Of a stretch of DNA of 64,000 nt, positions 35,156 to 45,386 are shown piece after piece. Both the position numbers and the translations under genes were made by a program. The notes beneath the pieces are model-generated. The model was not told the DNA's origin. It saw only the letters and a program-made list of their open reading frames with translations, and made no database searches. Position 1 is the stretch's first letter; every line of letters begins with the position of its first letter. This DNA is from Bog-473 sp963726005 (GTDB lineage: Bacteria; Actinomycetota; Acidimicrobiia; Acidimicrobiales; RAAP-2), in assembly GCA_963726005.1 (NCBI GenBank), contig CAVSAT010000001.1:62001-126000 (forward strand). Direction: 5' to 3'.

Positions 35156-35215
35156 TCCTGGTGGGACACGGCCAAATGCTCACAAAAGTGGACCACTTTT
35201 CGGGGTCAAGGTGAA
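35156..35215. mobile_element. Possible IS21-family terminal remnant
   Basis: The segment contains GGCCAAATGCTCACAAAAG followed by TGGACCACTTTTCGGGGTCAA. The perfect inverted repeat AAAAGTGG-A-CCACTTTT is at 35184-35200. This looks like the ends of IS21-type elements of actinobacteria as I remember them. No istA or istB gene is present, so only an end remnant could remain. Confidence 0.35.
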
Positions 35216-35270
35216 AGAAATGGTTCTGGGACTGCGCATGTCTGCCGAGTCGGGCCCGCCGAGCGCTACG

Positions 35271-36683
35271 TCACAAGGACGCCAGTTGTTGTAACTCCTG
35301 CGGCGTCAGATGCACGACGTTCTCGGGACTGCAGTTCCAGATGGATTGGGTCGGCTTGGTGAGCGCCTTGTCGTAGACGAACTTGTTGGGTTCGACCTTG
35401 AGCAGTGCAAAGCACGGCGATGGCTGAGGGTTTAGGTTGGACATGGTCAAGCTCGCTATCGGTGCCTGAATGCCTCCTGCGTCCCAGTTCTTTGTGGCGG
35501 CGGCGTGACTCAGCACACATGAGCCCGTCAGGTCGGTACCACATGCCGATGCGGACTTGGCCCACAATAGCCACGACTCCGCGCCCTCCTCATCGTCGAA
35601 GTCGACGGCGTCGCCTTTGGCATATCTGTGCATGACGTTGATGAGCTGTTCGGTCGAAGGGCTCTGCGAAGCCATCTCGAGCGGCCACCATGACGTCTCG
35701 ACGTAGACCGGCGGGAGGCCGGGGTTGGCGGCCACGCCACTGCTGGTCGTGGAGTTGTAGAACTGGACCCCGAGGACGACGAAGGCAGGGTGGTAGCCGG
35801 CCGTCGTCATCGCCTGGAAGTAGGGGACGATGTTGTCGTCCAAGGAGGGCCACAGGGCCTCGACGCCTTTGCTTTGCGCCTCCTCGATGTAGGGCGCCCA
35901 GTCGGTCACGGCTATCGGCGGCTCCTGGAAGTCGACGACCTTCCACCCCTTCGCTTCCGCACCGAACTCGTACTTGTGCTCGGGTTCGAGGACGGAGGGA
36001 GTGTTCGCCCCGCCCATACCAGCCTTCTTGACCGCCTGTGGATACGCCTTGGCCAGTGCCCGGAACCATCCCGAGGGCCATGTGTCGCTGTTGCCACCGC
36101 CTGGGTCGACCTGATCGGAAGCAACCACGGAGGCGTCGGAGGCCAGGTAGCCGCTGATCTGGCCCAGTCCGCACTGCTCTCGAATCGGGACGGACGGCTG
36201 ATCAAGCGCCATGCCGCCGCCGACCGCCATGAAGTCGCTCTGGCAGGCCTGCACGGTCACCTGTGCCGCGTTGAACAGCGCCGCGTCGCGGTCGTCGATC
36301 ACGATGTCCCGCCCGTTGATGCCCCCCGAAGCATTGCACCATGCCGCGAAGGCCTTGGCCTGCTGAACGAGCTCCTCTTCGAGTCCGGGCTCAACGGTGT
36401 TGGCGGCGTCGTTGAAGACGGCGATGTGAATGGTTTTGGCGCCCACCCCTCGAACCGAGGAGGTGCCACCGGGGCCAGGTTCGCAGATCTTGCCCACTCC
36501 TGGCCACTCTCCGTTGGTCGCGACGCTCGACGTGAGTGCGCGGCTGGCCGACATCGCCGCGCCGGAGGGAGCCGATGAAAGCACGACGTACGTACCGGCG
36601 AGCATGGCGGTGGCAATGGCCAAGTGCCGTGCAGTTCTGTGCAGTTCAACGAGTTCTCTTCGCAACACTGTGGGTGCCTCCAA
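35271..36683 (-). CDS. Periplasmic-binding-protein-like exported protein (branched-chain amino acid ABC type)
   Basis: The 470-residue protein has a hydrophobic export segment (residues about 20-43, ATAMLAGTYVVLSSAPSGAA) and the Leu/Ile/Val-binding-protein-type type-I fold. Visible segments are KTIHIAVFNDAANTVEPG, AWCNASGGINGRDIVIDDRD, FMAVGGGMALDQPS, then GWKVVDFQEPP and SKGVEALWPSLDD. No permease or ATPase genes flank it, so transport cannot be assumed; it could be a stand-alone sensor or binding protein. Repeat R3 lies 218 bp upstream of its start. Confidence 0.75.
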   Translation of the reverse strand: MEAPTVLRRELVELHRTARHLAIATAMLAGTYVVLSSAPSGAAMSASRALTSSVATNGEWPGVGKICEPGPGGTSSVRGVGAKTIHIAVFNDAANTVEPGLEEELVQQAKAFAAWCNASGGINGRDIVIDDRDAALFNAAQVTVQACQSDFMAVGGGMALDQPSVPIREQCGLGQISGYLASDASVVASDQVDPGGGNSDTWPSGWFRALAKAYPQAVKKAGMGGANTPSVLEPEHKYEFGAEAKGWKVVDFQEPPIAVTDWAPYIEEAQSKGVEALWPSLDDNIVPYFQAMTTAGYHPAFVVLGVQFYNSTTSSGVAANPGLPPVYVETSWWPLEMASQSPSTEQLINVMHRYAKGDAVDFDDEEGAESWLLWAKSASACGTDLTGSCVLSHAAATKNWDAGGIQAPIASLTMSNLNPQPSPCFALLKVEPNKFVYDKALTKPTQSIWNCSPENVVHLTPQELQQLASL

Positions 36684-36900
36684 TGCTGCCGTCGTTTTGT
36701 CCGGTATCTCAAGACTGCCCTCAACTCTAGGGTGGATCAGCCGAGCGAAACCTGGACCTGATCGAAGATCGACATCCGCTTTGGTTGCACCTCGAATCGG
36801 TTCGCTTGCCGGACAGCGTGGACGACAGCGGATCGTGGATTCCGACAGAAGGGACGGTAACCTCCTCTGGCCTTGTTGTCCCTCGCCTTGGATCTGATGG

Positions 36901-36954
36901 TAGACCGCTCTTCTAAAGAGACGGATTGGGTGGACGAGATGGAAACTGGGTGGA
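36901..36954 (+). repeat. Dispersed ~54-bp repeat R3
   Basis: It starts TAGACCGCTCTT, with an imperfect palindrome, and continues CTAAAGAGACGGATTGG, GTGGACGAGATGGAAAC and TGGGTGGA. The body is as well conserved as in R1 and R2. It is upstream of the binding-protein gene (start 36683) and about 50 bp before a tRNA-like fragment. Confidence 0.6.
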
Positions 36955-37000
36955 GGAACAGCCAGCCAGGCGACTCGCAGGTACTGGATGGACCAAATCC

Positions 37001-37048
37001 ATCACCTCGCCAAGGTGAGGGTCGCCGGTTCGAATCCCGGCTTCAGCT
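37001..37048 (+). tRNA. 3' fragment of tRNA-Gly(GCC), degenerate
   Basis: The sequence has an anticodon stem-loop TCACC-TCGCCAA-GGTGA with anticodon GCC, a variable region, and a T arm around GGTTCGAATCCCGGC, then a 3' acceptor-like TTCAGCT. No matching 5' half (D arm and acceptor strand GCTGAAG) is present upstream. The T stem lacks one G compared with a normal arm. It is therefore a partial, decayed copy. 3' tRNA fragments of this type are common at integration boundaries. Confidence 0.55.
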
Positions 37049-37070
37049 TTCTCTGACGGCCCGCAGGCTC

Positions 37071-38547
37071 CTATGAGGAGCTGGAAGGTTCGCCATTCAG
37101 GATCACGGACTTGGTCTCGAGGAAGGGCAGCAGGCCCTCCGTCCCGCCCTCCCGGCCGATGCCCGACTGTTTGAAGCCTCCGAACGCCATCCCGAAGTCG
37201 GTGCGAAAAGCGTTGTGCCCGACCGTGCCGGAGCGGAGCTGACCCGCAACCTCCCGCGCCGATCGATGTCGTTGGTGAAGACGGAGGCGTTGAGGCCGTA
37301 AATCGTGTCGTTGGCAAGGTTGACGGCGTGCTCCTCGTCATCGGCCGGAATCACGCTGAGCACGGGACCGAAGACCTCCTCCCGGGCGATGGTCGACTGA
37401 TTGTCGACATTGCCGAAGACCGTCGGCTCGATGTAGTAGCCGCGCTCGAGGTCCTTCGGCCGTCCTCCGCCCGTCGCCAGGGTTGCCCCTTCTGCGATTC
37501 CCTTCGCGATGTAGCCCTCGACGCGGTCGCGTTGGCGGTCCATGGCGAGTGGCCCCATCTGGGTCTGCGAATCGAAGGGGTCGCCCACCTTCACCTTAGA
37601 GAAGGTCCCGGCTAGGGCATCGACGAGCTCGTCGTGTCGGGACCGACTCACGATGATGCGGGTCAAAGAGGAGCAGACTTGGCCAGAAAGGAAGCATTCC
37701 GCACCCGAGATGGCACCGGCGGCCGTCTGCAGGTCCATGTCGTCGAGGATGACCGCGGCGGATTTCCCGCCCAGCTCGAGGGTGCAGCGCGCGATCCGCT
37801 CACCACAGAGGGAGGCGATACGCCGGCCCGCCGCCGTTGAACCGGTGAAGGTGATCTTGTCGACGTCGGAATTTCGCACCAGAAGTTCGGAAACCTCGCG
37901 GTCTGCGGTCACGATGTTGAGGACGCCCGGGGGCAAGCCGATATCCTCCGCGATCTCGGCGAACAGGTAGGCGTCTCCCGGCGCCTCGGGGGAGGATTTG
38001 AGGACCACGGTGCATCCGGCGATGAGCGCTGGAGCGATCTTGTACGAGATGAGGCTGAGCGGTCCGTTCCAGGGGATGATCGCACCGACGACGCCGACGG
38101 GCTCGCGGACGAGCAGGCCAAACTCACCCCCATGGTTGGTTGGACCCGTTCCTCGAAGGGATACGTCGTGGCAAGTCCTGCGTAGAAGTCGAAGACGCCG
38201 GCCATGGCGCCAGCCGTGTATTGGGCAATAGCGAAGAGGGCACCCGACTCGCGGGGCCAGAGTTGGCCGACCTCATCGGCCTTGCCCCTCAGGCCCTCGC
38301 CCATCGCTCGCAGGTATTCGGCCCGCTGGACGTGCGACATCCTCGGCCACGGGCCGTGGTCAAAAGCCTCGCGTGCGGCGTCGACCGCTCGGGCCATGTC
38401 GGCTTCTCGAGCTTCGGGCACACTGAAGTAGGGCTCCTCAGTCGCCGAATCGACGACCGTGATGACATCGGAGGACGAGGGCCTGACCCACGAACCGCCG
38501 ATGAAGAAGCGGTTGTCGTGGCGGATCGGTACGGCTGTGCTCGTCAT
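37071..38547 (-). CDS. Aldehyde dehydrogenase (two frameshifts)
   Basis: Three frames together encode one aldehyde dehydrogenase of about 490 residues. The N terminus (FFIGGSWVRPSSSD) runs to PFEERVQPTMG. A missing G in the run near 38131 shifts the frame before VLKSSPEAPGDAYLFAEIAE. The middle has FTGSTAAGRRIA, LELGGKSAAVILDD, and the catalytic Cys in FLSGQVCSSL. A second missing G near 37260 precedes the frame encoding the conserved end, GMAFGGFKQSGIG. The frame then stops at 37071. It oxidises aldehydes to acids with NAD(P)+. Both lesions are single-base losses in G runs. Confidence 0.82.
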
Positions 38548-38666
38548 CGTTCGCGCTCCTCATGGTTGGGCTATTTGCGCTTCGCCGCAGAGGTTAGGGG
38601 AGCGTCACCTGTAGGGCGTCCCCGCCAGCCACTGGGAGATCGGAAGGAGACGCCCTCACGGGACCT

Positions 38667-38819
38667 TCACGATGCCGACGCATCCGCTCCATGTTGTAGC
38701 TGCTCAACGGCGAGTCTCAGTATTTCGGCCTCGGTTTCGCTCTTCCCGACGGCCGCCTCCAGTCGTAGGAGCGCATCATCGAAACTGTCTCGGAAGGGAC
38801 CGAATATTCGTTCCGTCAT
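38667..38819 (-). CDS. Small hypothetical protein, 50 aa
   Basis: A short frame starting at ATG 38819 encodes MTERIFGPFRDSFDDALLRL and an amphipathic Glu/Leu-rich helix ending in LAVEQLQHGADASAS. The frame is open upstream for about 30 further codons without an obvious start. I recognise no family. The surrounding 38548-39299 region contains no other supportable gene. Confidence 0.3.
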   Translation of the reverse strand: MTERIFGPFRDSFDDALLRLEAAVGKSETEAEILRLAVEQLQHGADASAS

Positions 38820-39299
38820 CGCTCGCCACCGAACGGTCGAGTCTTCACCATCGCAACCTTCAGTCGAATTCAGTGTCTCATCGAGCTCCTCGGGGAACTC
38901 GTCCGGGCGTCATGTCGGCCGCCCTTCTTGCCGAGGCGCCTGTCCGAGTGACGGGCGTGTCCGCAACGAGCCTCCTCGTGTCGACTCCCTCTCCTGCGGG
39001 TGTCGACACGCCCCCGGGCGGCTCGACCCGTCGCGGGGCAATTTCCTGTCACCACCCATCCTTCACCGTTCGAATTCGAAAGTCAAGGAGTGGCCCCTAA
39101 CTCTTCAGACATTCAGCCTGAAGCGCCGCTGTGCTTACGCTGGCACCCGCGAGATGCTCAGCGGCTTGTGGTCACGTAGGTCAAGACCCCGCAGATGGCT
39201 GCCGAAGCGGTCAGGCCAGACGGAAGGCTCGTAGCTGACGATAGACCCAAGGTGGCGCAGTTTCCCTGTCGTCGTCGAGATCATGGCGGAACAGGTCCA

Positions 39300-39933
39300 T
39301 CAGCCGACGCCATGCCGGAACACGATGCTCATCCGGGGGCCCGACGCCTTCACCTTCGGAACACTGTGCTCGAAGCGGCGCTGGGTCTGGCCACCGGTGA
39401 CGAGAAGGTCGCCATGACCAAGCCTGAACGCGCGCGACTTCCCACCCCCCTGCGGGCGCAGCAGGAACGTGCGTGGCTCGCCGAGCGACACGAGGGCCAC
39501 TGTGGGTTCCACGATTTCGGCGGGTATGCGGTCGCGGTGCCAGGCGACGCTGTCGGCGCCGTCGCGGTAGAGATTGATCCCCATCGAATCGAACCGCACG
39601 TCGTAGCGCGTGGACAGCGACGCCCGAGCCTCCTCCAGCCACTGAGAACGCGTCAGCAGTCTGCGGGTCGATCTTCCGCCAGGACGTCAGCCGCGGTTCG
39701 TCAACCTCCCGGTCGTACATCCGACGACGCCTCTGGCTCCAGGCCACATCGTGGAGGAGTTCCTCGAAGGCCCGGTCGGAGCCCGACATCCAGGCGGGGC
39801 AGTGGTCTACCCAGGAGTCCACGTCAAGCTGGATCCGCTTGAGGCCGCGGAAGGATGCGTCGACATCGGTGCTCTGACTTGCCCACAGCGAGGGCTGCCA
39901 GGCAACGGCAGGTGCGCTCGGAGAACTGCCCAC
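39300..39933 (-). CDS. AlkB-like 2-oxoglutarate/Fe(II) dioxygenase (frameshifted)
   Basis: The N-terminal frame, from a probable GTG at 39933, encodes AWQPSLWASQSTDVDASFRG, LDVDSWVDHCPAWMSGSD and RRMYDREVDEPRLTSW. This is the usual opening of actinobacterial AlkB-family proteins. Near 39660 the frame changes, and the C-terminal half (TRYDVRFDSMGINLYRDG, then SVAWHRDRI, LGHGDLLVTGG, RISIVFR-type end) carries the HxD iron ligands in WHRD and the distal His in RFEHSVP. Joined length is about 210 residues. The family repairs alkylated bases by oxidative dealkylation. One indel explains the break. Confidence 0.75.
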
Positions 39934-40318
39934 GTCGTCAGTTGTACCGGGAGGGCTCGCCTGGCCGATCCAGAGCGACGCGGGCCGGTCCTCTTCGACC
40001 CCTACAGAGGGCGGCGCCAAGGGCCGAGTCGATCCATTCGTGACAGGTCCCGCGGACGAGTCCAGGCATCTCACCGGGCGAAACACATGGGTCGAACTGC
40101 TGATTGGCGACGACAGTCACGACCATCTGATCTCCGCCGAGGAGCTCATGCGAGGAGCGACGGGGTCCAGTAGAAAAGCGATGACACGCGCCGTACATTC
40201 ACAGACGGTCCTGGAGGGCAACGGTGGTCGACCACATCCTGATGAGGAGGGACAGCACCGTGAGCGGCTTCGGACGTGTCACGCCGGGCCCGCTGGCCGT
40301 GGTTCAGACCGGACGGCG

Positions 40319-42073
40319 ATGACCACGGCGCAGACGCAGGGCCCAGGGGTCGGCCACGTTCACCCGACCGCGGCCACCGATGGCCGACAGGCCTCTGGCT
40401 CGCGGCGGTCCGGTCCCGTCGACCCGCGACTGCTCACCTACGCCCGGGGCACTCGCCGCTACCTGCTGCTGACCGTTGTTCTCGGCGGCGTGACCGCCGG
40501 TCTGGTGCTGGCCCAGGCCTGGTTGATCGCCAACACCATTTCCGATGTCGTCGTCGACCATCAGGGCCTGGCGCACGTCCGCACGCTGGTGGTGCTCCTG
40601 GCCATGGTCATCCTCGGTCGTTCGCTGCTCGCCTGGCTCGGAGAACGTGCCGCTCAACGCGCTTCGGCATCGGCCAAATCGGACCTGCGGACGGCCCTGG
40701 TGCAGCGAATCGTCCAGCTCGGCCCTGCGGGCATCGACCGGGAACGCTCCGGCCGCCTCGTGGTGTTGTCGACCAGCGGCATCGACGCCTTGGACAGCTA
40801 CTTCGCCCGGTACCTCCCACAGCTGTTTCTGGCCGTCATCGTGCCGGTCACCGTCATCGTCGTGGCGCTCGGGGCCGACTGGATCTCGGCGGTGATCATC
40901 GCGGTCACGGTGCCGCTGATCCCGCTGTTCATGGCGCTCGTGGGTGCCTCGACGAACGTGCGGATGCGACGCCAGGCCCGTCTGCTCCAGCGCCTGGCTG
41001 GCCACTTCCTCGACGTGGTGGCCGGGCTCCCCACCCTCAAGGTCTTCGGCCGGGCCAAGGCCCAGGTTGCCGCGGTCCGCGACATCACGAACCGCTACCG
41101 CACGGCCACCATGGCCACGTTGAGGGTGGCGTTCCTGTCCTCCCTCATCCTCGAGCTGCTGGCCACGTTCTCCGTGGCTCTCGTGGCCGTGGCCATCGGC
41201 CTTCGGCTGCTCGGTGGCCACGTGAGCTTCGCCACCGCCCTCTTCGTCCTCATCCTCGCCCCCGAGGCGTACCTCCCGCTCCGCCTCCTCGGGACGAACT
41301 ACCACGCCAGCGCCGAAGGGATGAAGGCGGCCGAGGACGTCTTCGAGGTGCTCGACCGACCGGTCCCGATGAGCGGCTGCCGTCACGAGATTCCGGACCC
41401 GTCGACCTCCTCACTGCGGATCGAACGGCTCGAGGTCTGCTATCCGGGCCGCACGCTTCCCGCCCTGCGCGACGTCTCCCTCACCGTCGAGCCCGGTGAG
41501 ACGGTGGCCATCGCCGGTCCGAGCGGTTGTGGCAAGTCCAGTCTGCTCGCCGTTCTCCTCGGCCTGGTTCCCGCCTCGAGCGGCTCGGTCAGCGTCTGCG
41601 GCGTCGATCTGGCCGACCTCGACCCCGATGCGTGGAGGACCCGGGTGGCCTGGGTCCCGCAACGTCCTCACCTCTTCGCCCGCTCCATTGCCGACAACGT
41701 GCGCCTGGGCCGACCCGACGCCACCGATCACGCAGTTCGGTCTGCCATTGCCGATGCCGGCCTCGACGATGTGGTCGCCGGACTGCCCCATGGGCTTGCG
41801 ACCAGGCTGGGCGCCGAGGGCGCCGGGCTGTCAGCTGGGGAGCGGCAGCGGATTGCCCTGGCGCGGGCGTTCCTGCGGGATGCGCCCCTCCTTCTCCTCG
41901 ACGAGCCGACCGCAAATCTCGACGGCGCGACCGAGGAAGCTGTCCTCTCCACCGTGAAGCGCCTCATGGTGGGTCGGACGGTCGTGATGGCGGCCCACCG
42001 GCCCTCCCTTTTGGCTGTGAGCGACCGGGTGGTGCGACTGGCACGGCCCGTTCAGGAGGCGGTGGCGTCGTGA
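40319..42073 (+). CDS. cydD: ABC transporter CydD (cytochrome bd assembly)
   Basis: From ATG 40319 the 584-residue protein has six transmembrane segments (first at about residues 45-65, VVLGGVTAGLVLAQAWLIAN) and an ABC ATPase domain. The ATPase shows Walker A GPSGCGKSS, signature LSAGERQRIALARAF and Walker B LLLLDEPTANLD. CydDC exports thiols (glutathione or cysteine in E. coli) needed for cytochrome bd assembly. It is the first of four genes cydD-cydC-cydA-cydB with overlapping stops and starts. The upstream in-frame extension to 40040 has no membrane or conserved features, so I do not include it. This gene, unlike the next three, is intact. Confidence 0.9.
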   Translation: MTTAQTQGPGVGHVHPTAATDGRQASGSRRSGPVDPRLLTYARGTRRYLLLTVVLGGVTAGLVLAQAWLIANTISDVVVDHQGLAHVRTLVVLLAMVILGRSLLAWLGERAAQRASASAKSDLRTALVQRIVQLGPAGIDRERSGRLVVLSTSGIDALDSYFARYLPQLFLAVIVPVTVIVVALGADWISAVIIAVTVPLIPLFMALVGASTNVRMRRQARLLQRLAGHFLDVVAGLPTLKVFGRAKAQVAAVRDITNRYRTATMATLRVAFLSSLILELLATFSVALVAVAIGLRLLGGHVSFATALFVLILAPEAYLPLRLLGTNYHASAEGMKAAEDVFEVLDRPVPMSGCRHEIPDPSTSSLRIERLEVCYPGRTLPALRDVSLTVEPGETVAIAGPSGCGKSSLLAVLLGLVPASSGSVSVCGVDLADLDPDAWRTRVAWVPQRPHLFARSIADNVRLGRPDATDHAVRSAIADAGLDDVVAGLPHGLATRLGAEGAGLSAGERQRIALARAFLRDAPLLLLDEPTANLDGATEEAVLSTVKRLMVGRTVVMAAHRPSLLAVSDRVVRLARPVQEAVAS

Positions 42074-43941
42074 CCCCCTCCGGTGCGGATGGGGACACGT
42101 CCGACGAGCTCGCCCCGATGGGCCGAACCCTGGCCCTCGTCCGTCCAACGTCGCGCCGCGTGCTCAGCGCCACCTTCCTCGGCGCGGGCGCCATCGCGGC
42201 GGACATCGGTCTCCTCGGCACGGCGGCGTGGCTGATCTCGAGGGCCGCCCAGCATCCGAACGAGGCCACCCTGGCCGTGGCCATCGTGGCCGTGCAATTC
42301 TTCGGGCTGTCGCGTGGCTTCTTGCGCTACGAGGAGCGCCTGGTCGGCCACGACGCTGCCTTTCGCCTGCTGGCCGACCTGCGGGTCAGGGTCTACGAGC
42401 GGCTCGAGCGGCTGGCGCCTTCGGGCCTGCCCTCGTTCCGGCGCGGCGACCTGCTGGCCCGCGTGGTCCAAGACGTCGACTCGCTCCAGGACCTGGTCCT
42501 CAGGGTCGTTCCCCCCTTCGGCATCGCCGTCGTCGTGGGCGTCTCGACCGTCGTCCTGCTGTGGTGGATGCTGCCGGCCGCCGCGGTGATCCTGGCCGTG
42601 TCCCTCGTCCTGGCGGCCACGCGTCGTGCCGTGGCTCACCGGGTTGCTGGCTCGGCGCCGCGAGGCGCGGTTCGCCGCCGTGCGTGGTGACCTCGGCGCG
42701 GCCATGGTCGACCTCACCGAGGGAGCGGCGGAGCTCATCGCCTTCGGCGCGGCCGACGCCCACATCCGGACCATCCGGAACCAGGATGCGGAACTCACCG
42801 CCATCGCCTCGGCCTCGGCCGGAACCGCGGGCGTCGGGTTGGCACTGACGACGCTCTTGGCCGGGCTGGCCTGCTGGGGTTGCCTCATGGTCGGCATCCC
42901 CGCCGTGCTGTCGGGTCGGCTCGGGGGCACGGAGTTGGCCGTCATCACGCTCATCCCCCTGGCCGCCTTCGAGCTGGTGGTCGGTCTTCCTGTGGCGACC
43001 CAAGCCCTGCAGCGCGTGCGTCAGGCCGCGGCGCGGGTCTTCGAGGTCCTCGATGCGCCGGCGCCCGTCCCCGATCCCGAGGTGGCTGTCGCACTCCCCG
43101 GACCGCCCTACGACCTGGAGGTGCGGTCGGCGTGGGCGAGCTACCCGGGCGCAGTGTCTCCCGCTCTCCGTGGCGTGGACCTGTCGCTTCCCCCCGGTCG
43201 GCGCGTGGCCGTCGTGGGGCCGAGCGGAGCGGGCAAGTCGACCCTGGCCGCAGTCCTGGTCGGCTTCCTGAGAAGTCGAGCCGGCTCCATCACCTTGTCC
43301 GGCGTTCCGACGGAGCAGTTGTCCGGCGACGACCTCCGCTCGGTGGTGGGTCTGGTCGGCCAGGACGCCTACCTGTTCGACACCACCATCGCCGACAACC
43401 TGCGCGTCGGGAGGCGTGACGCGACGGACGACCAGTTGCACGACGTGCTCGACAGGGTCGGGTTGGCGGCCTGGCTCGGTGATCTACCTCGAGGGCTGGC
43501 GACCGAGGTGGGGACGCACGGGGCCCGCCTGTCGGGGGGTCAGCGCCAACGTCTGGCCGTGGCCCGAGCCCTGCTGGCCGACTTCCCGGTGCTCGTACTC
43601 GACGAAGCCGGCCGAACATCTCGAAGCCCGCGGCCGCCGACGCGCTCACGGCCGATCTCCTGGACGTGACCGATGGACGCTCGCTCCTCCTCGTCACCCA
43701 CCGTCTCGCTGGGCTCGAGTCCGTCGACGAGATCCTCGTCATGGAGCACGGCCGGGTGGTTCAGCGAGGGACCCACGACGAACTGCTCGCCGAGGCGGGG
43801 CGCTACTCCGACCTCTGGTGGGAGGAGGTGCGGACCGAGCGCGACGCCCGATTGCCCGCAGAACCGATTCCGCATCGCCGGCCACTCGCGACGACCGCCC
43901 ACGGCGAGGTCGCTCTGAACGACGGGAGTTTCACCCGATGA
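42070..43941 (+). CDS. cydC: ABC transporter CydC (frameshifted, about three breaks)
   Basis: It starts at GTG 42070, overlapping the cydD stop. The membrane domain has GLLGTAAWLISRAAQHP and LRYEERLVGHDAAFR. It breaks near 42630, where the frame changes to LLARRREARFAAVRG. The ATPase domain has Walker A GPSGAGKST, LSGGQRQRLAVARAL and LVLDE. Two further shifts near 43605-43645 lead to the frame encoding LLLVTHRLAGLESVDEILVM. The complete protein would be about 620 residues. It forms a heterodimer with CydD. Because every expected block is present in order, sequencing error seems likelier than loss of function. Confidence 0.85.
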
Positions 43942-45377
43942 CCACTGACCTCGCCCGGTGGCAGTTCGCCACGACCAGCATCTACCACTTCCTGTTCGTG
44001 CCGGTGACCATCGGACTGGCCTTCCTCGTGGCCTTGCTGCAGACCAGTTGGTACAAGAACGACAACCCGACGTTCAAAAGGCTCACCAAGTTCTTCGGGA
44101 CCCTGCTGCTGATCAACGTGGCCGTCGGCGTCGTCACCGGTCTGGTCCAGGAGTTCGAGTTCGGGATGAACTGGTCGAACTACTCCCGCTTCGTCGGCAA
44201 CATCTTCGGCGGTCCACTGGCCATGGAGGGTCTGGCGGCCTTCTTTCTCGAGTCGACCTTCTTGGGCATCTGGATCTTCGGTTGGGATCGCCTGTCGAAG
44301 AAGCTGCATCTGACCTGCATCTGGCTGGTGGCGGGGGCCTCCATGCTGTCGGCCCTGTTCATCATGGCGGCCAACTCGTGGATGCAGCACCCGGTGGGCT
44401 ACGTGATGAACTCCCAGCACCAGCCCCAGCTCACCGACATCTGGGCCCTCTTCACCAATCCGGTGTTCCTGTGGGCCTATCCGCACGTGATCCTGGCGTC
44501 GCTGGTGACGGGGGCCATCATCATGCTGGCGTTCTCCGCCTGGCATCTGAAGCGCAAGAACTCCGTCGCTGCCTTCCGCCGGACGGCCATCATCTCGTTG
44601 GCCGTCCTCGCCCCGGCCGTCTTCGTCAACATGTTCATCGGGAGCGAGCTCGGTGTGGTCGAGGGCAAGTACCAGCCGATGAAGATCGCCGCCGCCGAGG
44701 CGCTGTGGACCACCTGCCCGTCCCACTGCCCGTTCTCGGCCTTCCAGATCGGCGGCGGGCAACAACGACGAGACCCCGACCCAGATCATCGAGATCCCCG
44801 ACCTGCTGTCGATCCTCGCCACCAACCACCCGGACGGCGAGGTGCAGGGGATGAACAACCTGCAGGCCCAGTACGTGAAGGAGTACGGGCCGGGCAACTA
44901 CATCCCCAACGTCTTCATCCAGTACTGGGGGATGCGGGTCATGGCCTACATCGCCGCGTTGATCGCGCTGTTCGCGCTTGTGGGGCCTCTGGCTCATCCG
45001 TCGCAAGACCCTCGACAAGGCCAAGTGGTTCCTCCTGATCGCTCCGTGGTTCGCCATCGCCCCGTTCCTCATGAACACGGCCGGATGGTTGCTGACGGAG
45101 AGCGGCCGACAGCCCTGGATCGTCCAGGGCCTGATGAAGACGTCGCAGGCCGCCTCACCCTCGGTGACGTCGACCGACATCTGGATCAGCCTGACCGTCT
45201 TCGTGCTCCTGTACCTCTCGCTCGGGGTGGCCGACGCCTATCTGATGATCCACTACGGCCGCCAGGAGTTGGAACCGGGCACCGGAAGAGAGCGGCGACG
45301 CGTGGCGGCACTCGACGCCGGAAGCGATTCCACGGACGAGTCCGAAGAGCGACCGGGTCCCGGCCCTCATCTACTAG
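43938..45377 (+). CDS. cydA: Cytochrome bd oxidase subunit I, CydA (frameshifted)
   Basis: ATG 43938 overlaps the cydC stop. The protein opens with DLARWQFATTSIYHFLFVPV, including the conserved His ligand for the high-spin haem. It continues through the quinol-binding region with TNHPDGEVQGMNNLQAQ. Frame changes occur near 44758 (after FQIGGG), near 44983 (after IALFALVG), and again before the C terminus. The natural end PALIY lies in the third frame with the stop at 45375-45377. CydA oxidises quinol and reduces oxygen to water in the membrane with CydB. Confidence 0.85.
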
Positions 45378-45386
45378 GAGACGACA

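Larger units (their letters stand above)
34651..35270. other. Intergenic region with repeat R2 and an IS21-like end
   Basis: The 620 bp contain R2 (34849-34902) and a palindromic IS-end-like sequence near 35184. I see no supportable gene; the short frames present have no recognisable motif. Confidence 0.5.

Noticed and set aside
32239..36954. R1-R3 as a CRISPR array
   Set aside because: The TGGAAAC end recalls CRISPR repeats, but copies are 2 kb apart, diverged, and no cas genes are present.
32239..36954. R1-R3 as integron attC sites
   Set aside because: No conserved RYYYAAC/GTTRRRY core pair and no integron integrase in the window.
37001..37048. Complete functional tRNA gene
   Set aside because: The 5' acceptor strand and D arm are absent and the T stem is one base short.
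44750..44760. Programmed frameshift in cydA
   Set aside because: Breaks occur at several unrelated sites in three consecutive genes and lack a slippery heptamer with downstream structure; sequencing error is simpler.
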